Of a stretch of DNA of 64,000 nt, positions 12,363-22,520 are shown piece after piece. How positions within the stretch are numbered: position 1 is the first letter of the stretch; the number at the start of each line of letters is the position of its first letter. The notes under the pieces are model-generated. The model had not been told where the DNA came from, ran no database searches, and was given only the letters and a program-made list of their open reading frames with translations. The stretch lies in assembly GCA_032622095.1 (NCBI GenBank), contig CP136061.1, forward strand, positions 187,432,369 to 187,496,368. Reading direction: 5' to 3'. A program made the translations under genes and the position numbers. Source of the DNA: Siphonodentalium dalli. Lineage: Eukaryota > Mollusca > Scaphopoda > Gadilida > Siphonodentaliidae.

Positions 12363-12686
12363 CTAATCGTATGACACTTTTCTTTTCATTTTCTTCTTAT
12401 TATTAGACAAACCTCCAGCTAACACTCTCTTGTTGGTTTGTTTGGACGCTTTACGTGTGTTTGTCAACTTATTTGCTGAAACTTCGGCCTTAGCCATTTC
12501 AATCGCTTGAGCGATGGGCGTCACTACGTTAATATGTGGTTTTAGAACGTCTTCTTCACTATCACTATTTTTAGTTCTGTCAATAAAGTATCGACCCTTA
12601 TTATCTGGCGTTAACTTCCCATCAAGCATGTCTCTGAAATGTTTTCTCCACGTTTCAATATCTGCTGAAATATACGGGATCGACAT
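12363..12686 (-). CDS. ORF A of palindrome 1: small basic protein, virus-like, unrecognised
   Basis: The ORF has 107 codons starting MSIPYISADIETWRKHFRDM. The N-terminal third is mixed and amphipathic with a W-x3-HF motif. An acidic stretch (NSDSEEDVL) follows, then a predicted helix (TPIAQAIEMAKAEV). The C terminus is strongly basic (NNKKKMKRKVSYD), typical of DNA-binding or capsid-interior proteins. It stops 7 bp before ORF B starts on the same strand, so A, B and C form one compact cassette. Only its last third falls inside the palindrome, so the right arm keeps just a fragment. From memory the layout and the MS-PY-start/W-HF pattern recall small proteins of Polinton/adintovirus-type elements. 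This is a guess that needs a profile search. Confidence 0.55.
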   Translation of the reverse strand: MSIPYISADIETWRKHFRDMLDGKLTPDNKGRYFIDRTKNSDSEEDVLKPHINVVTPIAQAIEMAKAEVSANKLTNTRKASKQTNKRVLAGGLSNNKKKMKRKVSYD

Positions 12687-13065
12687 GTTTCTTCAAATGT
12701 AGTGTACAAGTCACTCTTTTTTCTGCATTTTATTTTAGAAAGTTTATCGCCTCTTATAAAAATCGATTATCTGGATATTTATTAAACGAATCGTCGCTAG
12801 TCAGGTACAGATAATAATTATCCATATGACTATAGTTTCTAAAACAAACAATTCAAAGAGAATCATTATTCTTCTTCTCTTATAGTTTTATTGATATCAC
12901 TGAACATATGCTTGAAGATTGACCACTGGTTCAAATTCGTGTTGTTTGTATTGGATACAAATTTATCACATTGCGGCCGGCGGCGGAGGCGGCGCCGGCG
13001 CCGCCGCAGTAAAATACCGCAAAACGCCGCAATGTGATAAATTTGTATCCAGTACAAACAACACG
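12427..13065. other. Unique centre (spacer) of palindrome 1
   Basis: This 639-bp sequence is present once between the arms. It contains the 5' two thirds of ORF A, an A+T-rich upstream region (12687-12934) that could hold its promoter, and the nested inverted repeat with a GC-rich loop (12935-13068). Confidence 0.7.
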
Positions 13066-13068
13066 AAT
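12935..13068. repeat. Nested GC-rich hairpin at the palindrome centre
   Basis: The 42-bp arms 12935-12976 and 13027-13068 are inverted copies with one mismatch. The 50-base loop is extremely G+C-rich for this A+T-rich window. It contains its own self-complementary core (GGCGGCGCCGGCGCCGCC), so a cruciform with a capped stem can form. The outer end coincides with the inner end of the large right arm. Confidence 0.85.
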
Positions 13069-13071
13069 GTT

Positions 13072-13128
13072 AGCTGGAGGTTTGTCTAATAATAAGAAGA
13101 AAATGAAAAGAAAAGTGTCATACGATTA
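13072..13128 (+). pseudogene. 3' fragment of ORF A (right arm)
   Basis: This fragment encodes the last residues of ORF A (VLAGGLSNNKKKMKRKVSYD-type end). The reading frame is cut at the inner edge of the arm, 13066-13068, where the GC-rich inverted repeat begins. It marks the exact breakpoint of the palindrome. Confidence 0.65.
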
Positions 13129-13136
13129 GCCAAATC

Positions 13137-13379
13137 ATGAATGAATACATAGAGTACCATACTGATAAATTGGCATTAATTGAATCACCGGCGGTCAAAG
13201 ATCTATACCCTAGACCAGGGACGAACGTACTCTTAACGCGACGGTTGTATGCCACACCATATTCTCTCTTTTTATCGCTACTTATAAGAGTGATCGTTCT
13301 TCCAATAATTCGCGATAATGCACGGGTGTCATTTATGCGGAAATATTTTATCGACGAACTACAATCTACAAAGACATAA
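13137..13379 (+). CDS. ORF B of palindrome 1 (right copy)
   Basis: The 80-codon product is identical to that of 12113-12355, on the opposite strand. It again overlaps the following ORF C copy by 62 bp. Here no intact ORF A precedes it, so its transcription would depend on sequence in the palindrome centre. Confidence 0.45.
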   Translation: MNEYIEYHTDKLALIESPAVKDLYPRPGTNVLLTRRLYATPYSLFLSLLIRVIVLPIIRDNARVSFMRKYFIDELQSTKT

Positions 13380-13869
13380 ACAGCTTAAATACGTAGTTAT
13401 GTCCGAGACAAATTTCTTCGGAGAAGATATCAATGACCTAGAATCTGATATCGTTCCCCGTTCATCTTCAACTGAATCTAGAACCGCTTCGTCAGATTCA
13501 GAAGATGATAATGTCGTCGGTAGTAGAACGGTATTCGGTCGTAAGAAAGCTGCGCGATGTATCAACGAGATGGACACATTCAAAAGTATGATGAAACGCG
13601 TGACCAATGATGCGAAAGGAGAAGAGAGCATGTCGGGAGAAGAGGCTACCATCGACACAGAGTTTGCTCTCTTTCTCAAAAGTTATAGACGATTAATAGA
13701 ATACCAGTATCGATTGAAAACATCACCCATACATAACATGATCATGAAGAAAATGGTCAAACTGACCAAACACGGATATGATAATGAATGGGCTGCAGAT
13801 GAAGCGATGAGAAAATTCAAGAAACTGTTAGAAATAAATCTAACGGTCGAAGATTCTGACAATGATTAA
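13318..13869 (+). CDS. ORF C of palindrome 1 (right copy)
   Basis: The 183 codons are nearly identical to 11623-12174, with visible substitutions in the acidic region (INDLES against TDDLES) and at the YQYRL/YQYQL position. Both copies keep an open frame and the C-x2-C-x12-H motif. An AATAAA lies directly after the stop (ATTTCAATAAACTTC), at 13870-13880, and could serve as polyadenylation signal. The left copy has the mirror image. That supports a real transcription unit. Confidence 0.6.
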   Translation: MHGCHLCGNILSTNYNLQRHKQLKYVVMSETNFFGEDINDLESDIVPRSSSTESRTASSDSEDDNVVGSRTVFGRKKAARCINEMDTFKSMMKRVTNDAKGEESMSGEEATIDTEFALFLKSYRRLIEYQYRLKTSPIHNMIMKKMVKLTKHGYDNEWAADEAMRKFKKLLEINLTVEDSDND

Positions 13870-14636
13870 ATTTCAATAAACTTCATCAACATATTATTCT
13901 CGTTTTCGTTATATATCTATAAGTGGGGAGGGGAGATTGTAGAGCGAGAAACGATACATAAATGGTACATTAAGAGCCCCTAAAATTTGAAGTTTAAATA
14001 TTGTTCTGTGTCATTTTAACTTTCACCCACTGCGTGTGTATTGTGTTTCTTTAACATTCATTCAAAATGAATGCCGTGTGTCCTTTTAGAGCGTATTGTG
14101 CTCCTTTAATATTCACACACCAATATTACATAACGTCCCTTACATCGTGTCACTTTAACATTCCACACCGTGCATGTATTATCCCCCTTTAATTATGTCA
14201 TAGTGTTGGTACATAGAAGACTGTATAACACTATGCCTATGCCTGTATATGTTGTCACATCGTGAGTGTATTGTCCACCTTTAATGGTGTCGTAGCGTGT
14301 GTACATGTAAGACTGTATAACACTATGTCTATGTCTGTATGTGTTGGGACATTTAAGAAAGATGTGAAATATAAATGTCAAGACTCAGTTCATTCGTGTA
14401 GTAATTTCGTATCAGTTAAACGCTCTTCATTCGTATGAGTAATTACCAACAGGTAAGTTGCACTATTTTTTGAAAGCAACCAAGATGGCGTACCTCGGTG
14501 TGACATTTTCATTAAATTACAATAACCCTCGGCTGTGTTGTGTGTGCGTGCATGTAGTCAACTAACCCAGAGTGACTTAATTCACAATGAAGTAGACTGC
14601 TGCAGATGCGATATGTATTGTTTATCCAGAGCTTAA

Positions 14637-14867
14637 GTGTGTAAACATCACATTTTGCTCGTCACGCTACGGCGGCGGTTGTTGTTGTTGTTGTTATTGT
14701 TGTTGTTCCTCTTTCTCAAAAGTTACGAACGATTAATAGAATACCAGCATCGAATGAAAACATCACCCATACATAACATGATCATGAAGAAAATGGTCAA
14801 ACTGACCAAACACGGATATAATAATGAAGGGGCTGTAGATTCAGACAACGTTAGAGCGGTATTTTAG
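14637..14867 (+). pseudogene. Truncated copy of ORF C basic domain (right arm)
   Basis: This is the mirror copy of 10622-10855, one triplet shorter in the polyleucine run. It has the same junction between the (GTT)n microsatellite and the ORF C fragment, so the duplication predates or was copied with the palindrome. Confidence 0.7.
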
Positions 14868-15207
14868 CTTCTGCTCTATGAGCGGTACTTTAGCTATGTA
14901 TCTGCCCTATGGGGCGGTACTTTAGCTTTGTATCACAATCGATTTCATCATGTCACCAGGTAACACATATCTATATAATAGAGTGCTCATATTGAAATCA
15001 CTCATAATTGCATTGACATTTGGATAGGTATGTTGTATTGTAGACACACGAATTAAATTTGTCTGGCCATGAATGCCAATGCACCATGATAGTTATCGAT
15101 GTCAATAATGCGTTTCGTTGAGATCTTGATTGAGTTGATGACAATATTCTGACAAAATTTCTTTTCGATCTATAAAATGCTGCTTTTTATTATCGACATG
15201 ATCACTT

Positions 15208-15600
15208 GCTCACCTCTTGCTCATTTGCTCATTTGTATTGCTCATTTGCTCATTTTCTTGCTCATTTTTCTCATTTTCTTGCTCATTTGCTCATTTTTTT
15301 TGCTCATTTTTTTGCTCATTTTCTTGCTTATTTGCTAATTTGTTTTGCTCATTTGCTCATTTGCTTGCTCATTTGCTCATTTTTTTGCTCATTTGTTTGC
15401 TCATTTGCTCATTTTTATTGCTCATTTGCTCATTTTCTTGCTCATTTTTATTGCTCATTTTCTTGCTCATTTGCTCATTTTCTTGCTCATTTGCTCATTT
15501 TTTTGCTCATTTGCTCATTTTTTGGCTCATTTGCTCATTTTTATTGCTCATTTGCTCATTTTCTTGCTCATTTGCTCATTTTTTTTGCTCATTTGCTCAT
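15208..15600 (-). repeat. AAATGAGC-type tandem array (right arm)
   Basis: This is the reverse-complement counterpart (TTTGCTCATTTGCTCAT) of 9772-10280, with fewer units and different variant order. It shows independent copy-number change after the palindrome formed. Confidence 0.9.
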
Positions 15601-16227
15601 TGATTGGTGCATACTCAAGAGTCATAGATCTAACATCCAATGTACTTTAATGGTGTCATAGCGTGGGTACATAGAAGACTGTATAACACTATGCCTATGT
15701 CTGTATCTGTTGTCACACCGTTAGTGGATTGTCCGCCTTTAATGATGTCATAGCGTGTGTACATGCAAGGCAGTATAACACTATGATTATGTCTGTAGCT
15801 GTTGTTGGTAAGATGTGAAATATAAATTTCAAGGTTCAATTCATTCGTGTAGTAATTTCGTATATGTTCAACGCTCCTCATTCGTGCGCTTGTATTGTTA
15901 ACATTCATTCATAATGAGTGTCCCTTTAGATCGATAAATAAGTTAAAGGTCATTATATTCCACAGTCAAATCTATTGGTGATCGAATTTGATAACTATTT
16001 TATTGGAACAACTAAGAGTATTATTTACGTGAGATCAATGAGTCCAATTATTATAAATAATACATTGCAGGCATCGGTGGATACCCGATTGCCACATTTA
16101 GTGATCACGTGATAAACTGATAAAATGTCCAAGTGACGTACTATATGTATGCAATCTGATCCGCTGTCGTTATTCATTCCATAACGTAATGCCTCAGGCC
16201 AGTCGAAAATTGGTTGCTCGTCATCTT

Positions 16228-16375
16228 CATTATATTGAAGTTTTTGAAGTTTTTGAAATTTTTGAAGTTTTTGAAATTTTTGACATATTTGAAAGTTTTT
16301 GAAATTTTAGAAATTTTTGAAGTTTTTGAAATTTTGGAAGTTTTGGAAGTTTTTGAAATTTTTTGTACACCCGAA
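16228..16375 (-). repeat. AACTTCAAAAATTTC-type tandem array (right arm)
   Basis: This is the reverse-complement partner (GAAGTTTTTGAAATTTTTG) of 8988-9140. Confidence 0.85.
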
Positions 16376-16983
16376 GTAATTTCGCATCACGCTCTTCGTC
16401 TGAGCGTGACTGCTTTCAAAATAGTACATCTCAATACTTCCAATAATTCGCGATAATGCACACGTGTCATATACTCAATAACTTCATCGGGATAGAGAAG
16501 TAAAGAATAAACGCTCTTTATTATTTATGTAAGAGTAATGGTGTCAAATTATTTCAGGTATGACAATTGTATGAGTATGGGCTGCGTCTGATTGATAAAC
16601 ACTGGAATGTATGCATTCATACCGATGGTGACAATGTCCAAAATTACAGCGACTCGGACCTGTCCATACACATATAATTGGTATAAAGCTATTTCTAAAC
16701 ATCGATTAATAAAATTAACAGAGTTTCATGAAAAATATTTAAAATTTGGTTGAACAAAAATAACAAAAGATATTACACGCAAATAATTTTAAAAACATTC
16801 GACATTTAATAGTCGGCAGATATTTGGGTAAGAGACCGAAAACTCATTATAAATATTTTGAAAATTTTGAAAAATAATTTTGGGTTTTGATTTTTTTTTT
16901 TTTGGGAACATTTTAGTACAAACAATTTTACCCTCAAAAAATCTATTTTTAGATGTGCAGGCAACGAGCCCCCCCTTACTACT

Positions 16984-17135
16984 TGAACCCCAAAACGTGA
17001 TTTTTCACTTTTTTTTACACTTTCGCGTACATCCATAATTTTTGGTCTCAAAGTACTTTGATATATACTAATTATAAAAACACAACTTAAGAAGCAACTT
17101 TTCCTGGGGTTTTAAGTTAAGAAGGGGGTCATCGG
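16984..17135 (+). repeat. Direct satellite-like units (between the two palindromes)
   Basis: This is a direct-orientation copy of the 8210-8340 unit (TGAACCCCAAAA ... GCGTACATCC ... AAAACACAACTTAAGAAG ... TTCCTGGGGTTTT ... GGGGGTC). The short sequence that follows (to 17194) begins another degenerate unit. Confidence 0.55.
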
Positions 17136-18589
17136 GTCACCCCTCAAAACGTAAAAAATAACTTTTATTTACATGATTGCATTCGTCCAACGTGTGTGTA
17201 TGTGCGCACACCCCTGGAACGTTGCACTATTACAACCAATACATCCCTAAATCGACACGATCAACTTACGAAATATATATTCATGTCGTTTTATGATAAT
17301 AACGAGACTTGTACCCCCCCCCCCACAACCCGATCCATTTTCTAGAACTATAAGTGAGCCAGTTTTATGAAAATTATAGCGGGACACTTTTTTGGGCCAA
17401 AATTGAAACTCACCATCCAAGATGGTCGCCAAAATGGCCACCGGAAGTTGAAAATATGACATTTTTTCACAAATATCTTCTGGATCAATTCATGCTGTTT
17501 GGAACTGGTTGAGTAATGCAACTTTATTTTGTGTTTTGTATATTAAATGATCATTGGAGCAATTGAATATGAAATTATTGGGGTCCTAACCCCTTCCGAT
17601 CCCTCAAAAATTCGATTTTACAGAACGCAGTACAAAATTTCACCAAAAATCACAATTGGGATTCTAGTCATATTTCAACAAGAAATGAAAAGGAACATTG
17701 TAATGTAAGTGAGGCATATCATTACCTATGAATATTCCAAATCTCTGGAACCATAAATCTTACCTTGGCTCAAAATGGCTGCGAAAATGGCCGCCAAAAT
17801 ATGGAAAATGGTAAATATTGCCCCAGGGTGTCCTGCAATCGCTTACAAGTTGTGGTTGATGTACACAATTGGCTAATCTGTTTTCTATACATCGCATACT
17901 AACATGTCTGATGCACCATGGATCATTTTTACTATTGTCACCACTGACATCACCAGAAATATTGGATTTTTCTCTCACAAACTTGACATCAATATCGGCA
18001 AAAATTCACTTTTCAGGGTTGGACCATTTGTTCAAGTAACATGTAACTATCTTTGGATTGAAAGGTGTTTATTGTTTTTGGTCTATCTTAAATGTGTCAC
18101 ACTACGGTGTTAATAGACTAAATGCTCAAGATGGCTTCCAAAATGGCAACCAAATTTGTTAAAAGTTAAAAGTTAACGTATCCCGAACAGTATTCTCTGC
18201 GTTATCCGAAAAAGGTGGCAAATTGTGACTCACTTGGTTATTGAACGTGTTAGTTACAATGTAATTAACTGACAACTACGTTCTATTATGTTTGTCCCAG
18301 TTCCGTATGGGGCATGACAAATTCATTTTAAAGTTGCAGTATGGAATTTTGCGGAGAACCTCTTTTGTAATTCTGGTCATATTATTGAAAGGAAATGGGC
18401 AGAACTTTGAGACGGAACTGAGATGAACCATGATATGTGGGTATTCTGACCCATTATGATAAAAATTTATCAACTGGATGCAGGGTGGAAGCCAAGATGG
18501 CAGCCAGGGAGTTACTCTATGATCATAGATGAGGATAATAGGTAGTAGATAATACAGGGAGTTATTGTATGGTCATGAATGATGTGAGT

Positions 18590-19160
18590 GGGTATATAAG
18601 GAGTGCCCTGTTGGTAACGGTTGGACGTATATTTATATATGTTGTGGATGTGTTATCATTGGTGGTGTATGGGGAGTAGATTTATTATCATGGATGGCGT
18701 GTATGAGTATGACAAGTATGGAACTTATGAGTGGTCGTATGTGCGGATATTGGTATATCTGGAAGGGCTCGCCATTGGTGGTGTGCATATGTATACCTGG
18801 ATTGACTCTATGGTCATGGGTATGGCGAATAGGTATGCACGTAGTGGCTGTATGGTCTATGGTGAGGTGAATATGTATACACTGAGTGACTGTATGATCG
18901 TGAATGTAGTGAATATGTATACATACAGTGACTATATGGTCATGTGTCGGGTGTAAGTGTATACCTGGTGTTCCAGCATGGTGACTCGTGGCTGTATCGT
19001 CATTTGTGGTATGTACGGGTATAACCAAGTATGGCTGTATGATCCAGTGTACTAGTGCATGTACGTGTATAAAGTGGGTGACTATGTTGTCATTTGTGTG
19101 GTGGTGTTTATGTACATATGGAGTGACTGGGGTAATGGGTGGGTTGTACATGTGTACCTT
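18590..19160 (-). repeat. Minisatellite, left half of palindrome 2
   Basis: The unit of about 40-48 bp is related to GTGAGTAGGTATACAGGGAGTGACTGTATGGTCATG in segments. The copies are divergent. Long Thr/His/Ile-rich frames on the reverse strand are by-products. Confidence 0.75.
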
Positions 19161-19245
19161 GGGTGGCTATCGCTTTCCACAATAACTCAATGATATGTTA
19201 ATCAATAGAGAGGTCATGTCATATCGTGGAAAGCGATAGCCACCC
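19161..19245. repeat. Central hairpin of palindrome 2
   Basis: GGGTGGCTATCGCTTTCCAC (19161-19180) pairs perfectly with 19226-19245. The loop is 45 bases. Confidence 0.9.
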
Positions 19246-20575
19246 ATTATCACACAGTCATTACATATATACATAAACACCACAGCCATTACAATATAGT
19301 GACCCACTGAATACATGTACACCTGACCCATGACCACGGATGACCATACAGCCACGCGTCACAGTGCAGGCACACCGGGTATACTCCAAAACATGATCCA
19401 TAACCATATAGTCACTCCTTGTATATCCATTCATCTCACCATTGGCCACAAGGTCATCCCCTGTATACCTATTCTCCAAACGCATGGTCAAATAGTCAAT
19501 CAATATATACATCAACACCACAGCAATGACCATAAAGTCACTCCGGTATACATATGCACATCACCAATGGCCATATAGCCACTCGATTTATACACATACC
19601 CTCACCCATGTTACCTGTTATATTCCTTCACCTGACCTGTGGCCATATAGTCACCCCGTGTGTACCTATTCAAAACATTCATACACGATCATGGTCAATC
19701 CTTGTATATATATTCACCTCAACATTGGCTATGTCAATCCCTGTATCCCTATTTGTCACACCATAGCCGAATAGCCACTCAAGATATACTAATACACACA
19801 GCCATGTCAGTATAGTCACTCCATGTATGCATATGCACCTCATCCATGGCCATATAGCCACTCGCTATATACACATATCCATCGCCCATGACAATAAAGC
19901 AACACGTGTGTGTACTGGTATAACCTACACATGACGATACCGAGACGAGTCACCAAACAGGAACACCAGGTACATGTATACTCATAAGCCTGTCACCCCC
20001 TGTATAGCTGTTCATTACATTTATGATCAGACAGTCACTACTTGTATACCTACATGTACTCATATCACCATTAACCATACAGTCACTACCTGTATACCTA
20101 TTCGACACACATAGTCATATAACCACTCGATATACATATGCAGCCCACCCTATACCATAGATTCACTCCAGGTATACATGTAAACCTCAGTAATGGCCAT
20201 TCAGCCCTTCCAGATATACAAAAAAATCCGCACATACGACCACCCCATCCATGATCATACAGACAACACGTGTACATCCCACCCATGACATTACAGTCAC
20301 TCCATATATACATAATCAACACATAGATGACCATGTAGCTATATCCATACACCACACCAATGACCGGTTGCACCCGTACTGGATGTACACAATCATACAC
20401 CATGCAGTCACTACATGCATACCGATTCACCCCACACCTGACCATGACCTCTCCCTGTATACCTAGATGCATCTTACCATGGACAACTCACTCATAACCA
20501 TATAGTCACTCATTGTATACCTACTCACATCAGGCATGACATACAATAACTCCCTGTATACCTATTCACCTCACA
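19246..20575 (+). repeat. Minisatellite, right half of palindrome 2
   Basis: The same unit occurs in the opposite orientation (CATATAGTCACTCC, TGTATACCTATTCACCTCAC). It repeats every 40-48 bp, with about twice as many copies as the left half. Confidence 0.8.
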
Positions 20576-21955
20576 TATGATCACAGAGTAACTCCCTGGC
20601 TACGGTCTTGGCATCCACACTGTATCCTGTTGACATTTTTTTTATCATAATGGACCAGAATAGCCAAAGATTATGGTCCATCTCAGTTCTGTCTCAAAGT
20701 TCTGCCCATTTCCTTTCAATAAATATGGCCAAAATCACAAAAGAGGTTCTCGGCAAAATTACATACTTTAAAATGAATTTGTCATGCCCCATACGGAACT
20801 GGGACAACTGTGAATAGAACATGTAGTTGTTAGTTAATTAACTAACACGTATAATAACCAAGTGAGTTACAATTTGCTACCTTTTCGGATAATGCAGAGA
20901 ATGTTCGGGATATATGTAAAAAATTACTATTTTACAAATTTGGTTGCCATTTTGGAAGCCATCTTGAGCAATTTGGTCTATAAACACCGTAGTGTGACAC
21001 ATTTATGATAGACCAAAACAATAAACACCTTTCAATCCAAAGATAGTTATATTTTACGTGAAAAAATGGTCCAAACCTGAAAACTTAATTTTTGCCAATA
21101 TTTATGTCAAGTTTGTGAGAGAAAAGTCCAATATTTTTGACGATGTCAGTGGTGAAAATAGTAATAATTAACCATGGTGCATCAGACATGTTAGTATTCA
21201 ATGTATATAATTCAGAATAGCCAATTGTGTACATCAACACAACTTGTAAGCGACTGCAGGACACGCTGGTGTAATATTTACCATTTTCCATATTTTGGCG
21301 GCCATATTGGCAGCCATTTTGAGCCAAAGTAAGAATTTTGGTACCAGTAATTTGGAATATTCATAGGTAATGATATGCCTCACTTACATTACAAAGTTCT
21401 GTTCATTTCTTGTTGAAATATGACTAGAATCCCAATTGTGATTTTTTGGTGAAATTTTATACCGCATTCTGTACAATCGAAATTTTGAGCGATCGTAAGG
21501 GGTTAGGACCCCAATAATTGCATATTTAATTGCTCCAATGATCATTTAATATACAAAACACAAAATAAAGTTGCATTACTCAAACAGTTCCAAACAGCAT
21601 GAATTGATCTAGAAGATTTTTGTGAAAAAATGTCATATTTTCAACTTCTGGCGGCCATTTTGGTGGCCATCTTGGATGGTGAGTTTCAATTTTGGCCCCA
21701 AAAAGTGTCATGTCTTATCTTCACGAAAATATATACATTTGTATACATTTTACTAGATTTTCCAGCTATAATTTTCATAAAACTGGCTCACTTATAGTTC
21801 TAGAAAATGGATCGGGTTGTGTGGGGGGGGGGGGGGTAACAAGTCTCGTTCTTATCAAAAAAAGACATGAATATATATTTCTTAAGTTGATCGTATCGAT
21901 TTAGGGATGTATTGGTTGTAATAGTGCAACGTTCCAGGGGTGTACGCACATACAC

Positions 21956-22043
21956 AATGTTCCATTATTGGTACCAACTTTAGGGGGTCAAACCTTTTGT
22001 ACGCAAAAGTGTAAATAGAACATATGCGGGCTCCTTAACTATA
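21956..22043 (-). repeat. Right terminal inverted repeat of the composite block
   Basis: This is the reverse complement of 8054-8141 with a single visible substitution (GGAG preceded by A instead of G). It abuts exactly the outer end of the second palindrome. Confidence 0.8.
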
Positions 22044-22329
22044 ATTTACGTTCTGTAAAATCGGCCCTAAAAAAAAATGTTTGTTTTTTTTTTTAGATGC
22101 TTTTTTTTTTTTTATTGAATTTGTTTTGGGTATGCTTAAGCATGCTATAGTGCATGTTATAACTCAAAACTATCACCAAGTATTCATAGTAATAATTTTG
22201 ATTCCCATGAAAAACGTAAGATTCCCTGGCCCTAAACCTACAAAATAAGCCTGTTAAAGAATATAAGAAACAATTATTAAAATTGTTAAAAATTGTAAAA
22301 AATAATAACAAATGATGAAAAATTGTTAG

Positions 22330-22398
22330 GCCAATGCATTCTCTTATATATGCGAGGCGACCTATGGTCGACTCGCATATATAAGAGAATGCATTGGC
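22330..22398. repeat. Perfect 27-bp hairpin in intron 5
   Basis: Arms 22330-22356 and 22372-22398 are perfect inverted copies (GCCAATGCATTCTCTTATAT...). The 15-base loop folds further (CGACC-TAT-GGTCG) across a single mismatch. The hairpin as a whole is about 69 nt, the size of a microRNA precursor, but fully paired. It lies 120 bp downstream of the exon 5 donor. It may be a small foldback element, and RNA-gene function is only a possibility. Confidence 0.8.
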
Positions 22399-22520
22399 AC
22401 AGGGTATATGGGTTGATACAAAATATCGGACCTGGCACTCAAAGGGTTAAACAAAACCAGTTACGTCGTTTTACCATAGATGAAGGAAGGATCCTATTTT
22501 TAGTCTATGGTTTTACTCAC

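Larger units (their letters stand above)
8353..12426 (+). repeat. Giant palindrome 1, left arm
   Basis: This arm of about 4.07 kb is mirrored by 13066-16983. Coordinates sum to 25,492 near the centre and to 25,336 at the outer ends, because the internal tandem arrays differ in length. It contains, from outside in, a short T/A-rich array, an AAATGAGC array, a truncated and a complete copy of the zinc-finger-like ORF, and the overlapping 80-codon ORF. An internal direct duplication (9465-9745 and 11055-11305) shows that each arm itself consists of two related segments. Confidence 0.85.
13066..16983 (-). repeat. Giant palindrome 1, right arm
   Basis: This is the reverse complement of 8353-12426 with scattered differences. 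Examples are one residue in the 183-codon ORF near position 38 (N against D) and another near 126, a changed T-run count, and about 116 bp less in the AAATGAGC array. Its inner edge coincides with the end of the small GC-rich inverted repeat at 13027-13068. Confidence 0.85.
17195..21956. repeat. Palindrome 2 with minisatellite arms
   Basis: The left half 17195-19180 and right half 19226-21956 are inverted copies. The outer 1.3 kb of each arm (17195-18524 and 20580-21956) is well conserved, with many blocks such as CCAAGATGG / CCATCTTGG and the Lys/Phe-free A+T-rich spacer. The inner parts are minisatellite, about 0.66 kb on the left and 1.35 kb on the right. The centre is a 20-bp perfect inverted pair (19161-19180 and 19226-19245) with a 45-base loop. 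No convincing gene is present. Confidence 0.85.
8054..22043. mobile_element. Composite palindromic block bounded by 88-bp inverted repeats
   Basis: The 88 bases at 8054-8141 are repeated in reverse complement at 21956-22043 with one visible mismatch. Between them lie two large palindromes (8353-16983 and 17195-21956) separated by direct satellite-like units. The layout resembles a foldback-type element or an inserted virus-like or Polinton-like genome fragment. No transposase was found and no target duplication is obvious. Arms differ in tandem copy number and by point changes, so they are not simply one read folded back on itself. The block fills intron 5 of the ankyrin gene. Confidence 0.6.

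Noticed and set aside
18633-19151. A 172-codon His/Thr/Ile-rich frame
   Set aside because: It lies on the minisatellite of palindrome 2. The periodic composition follows the repeat unit and no domain is visible.
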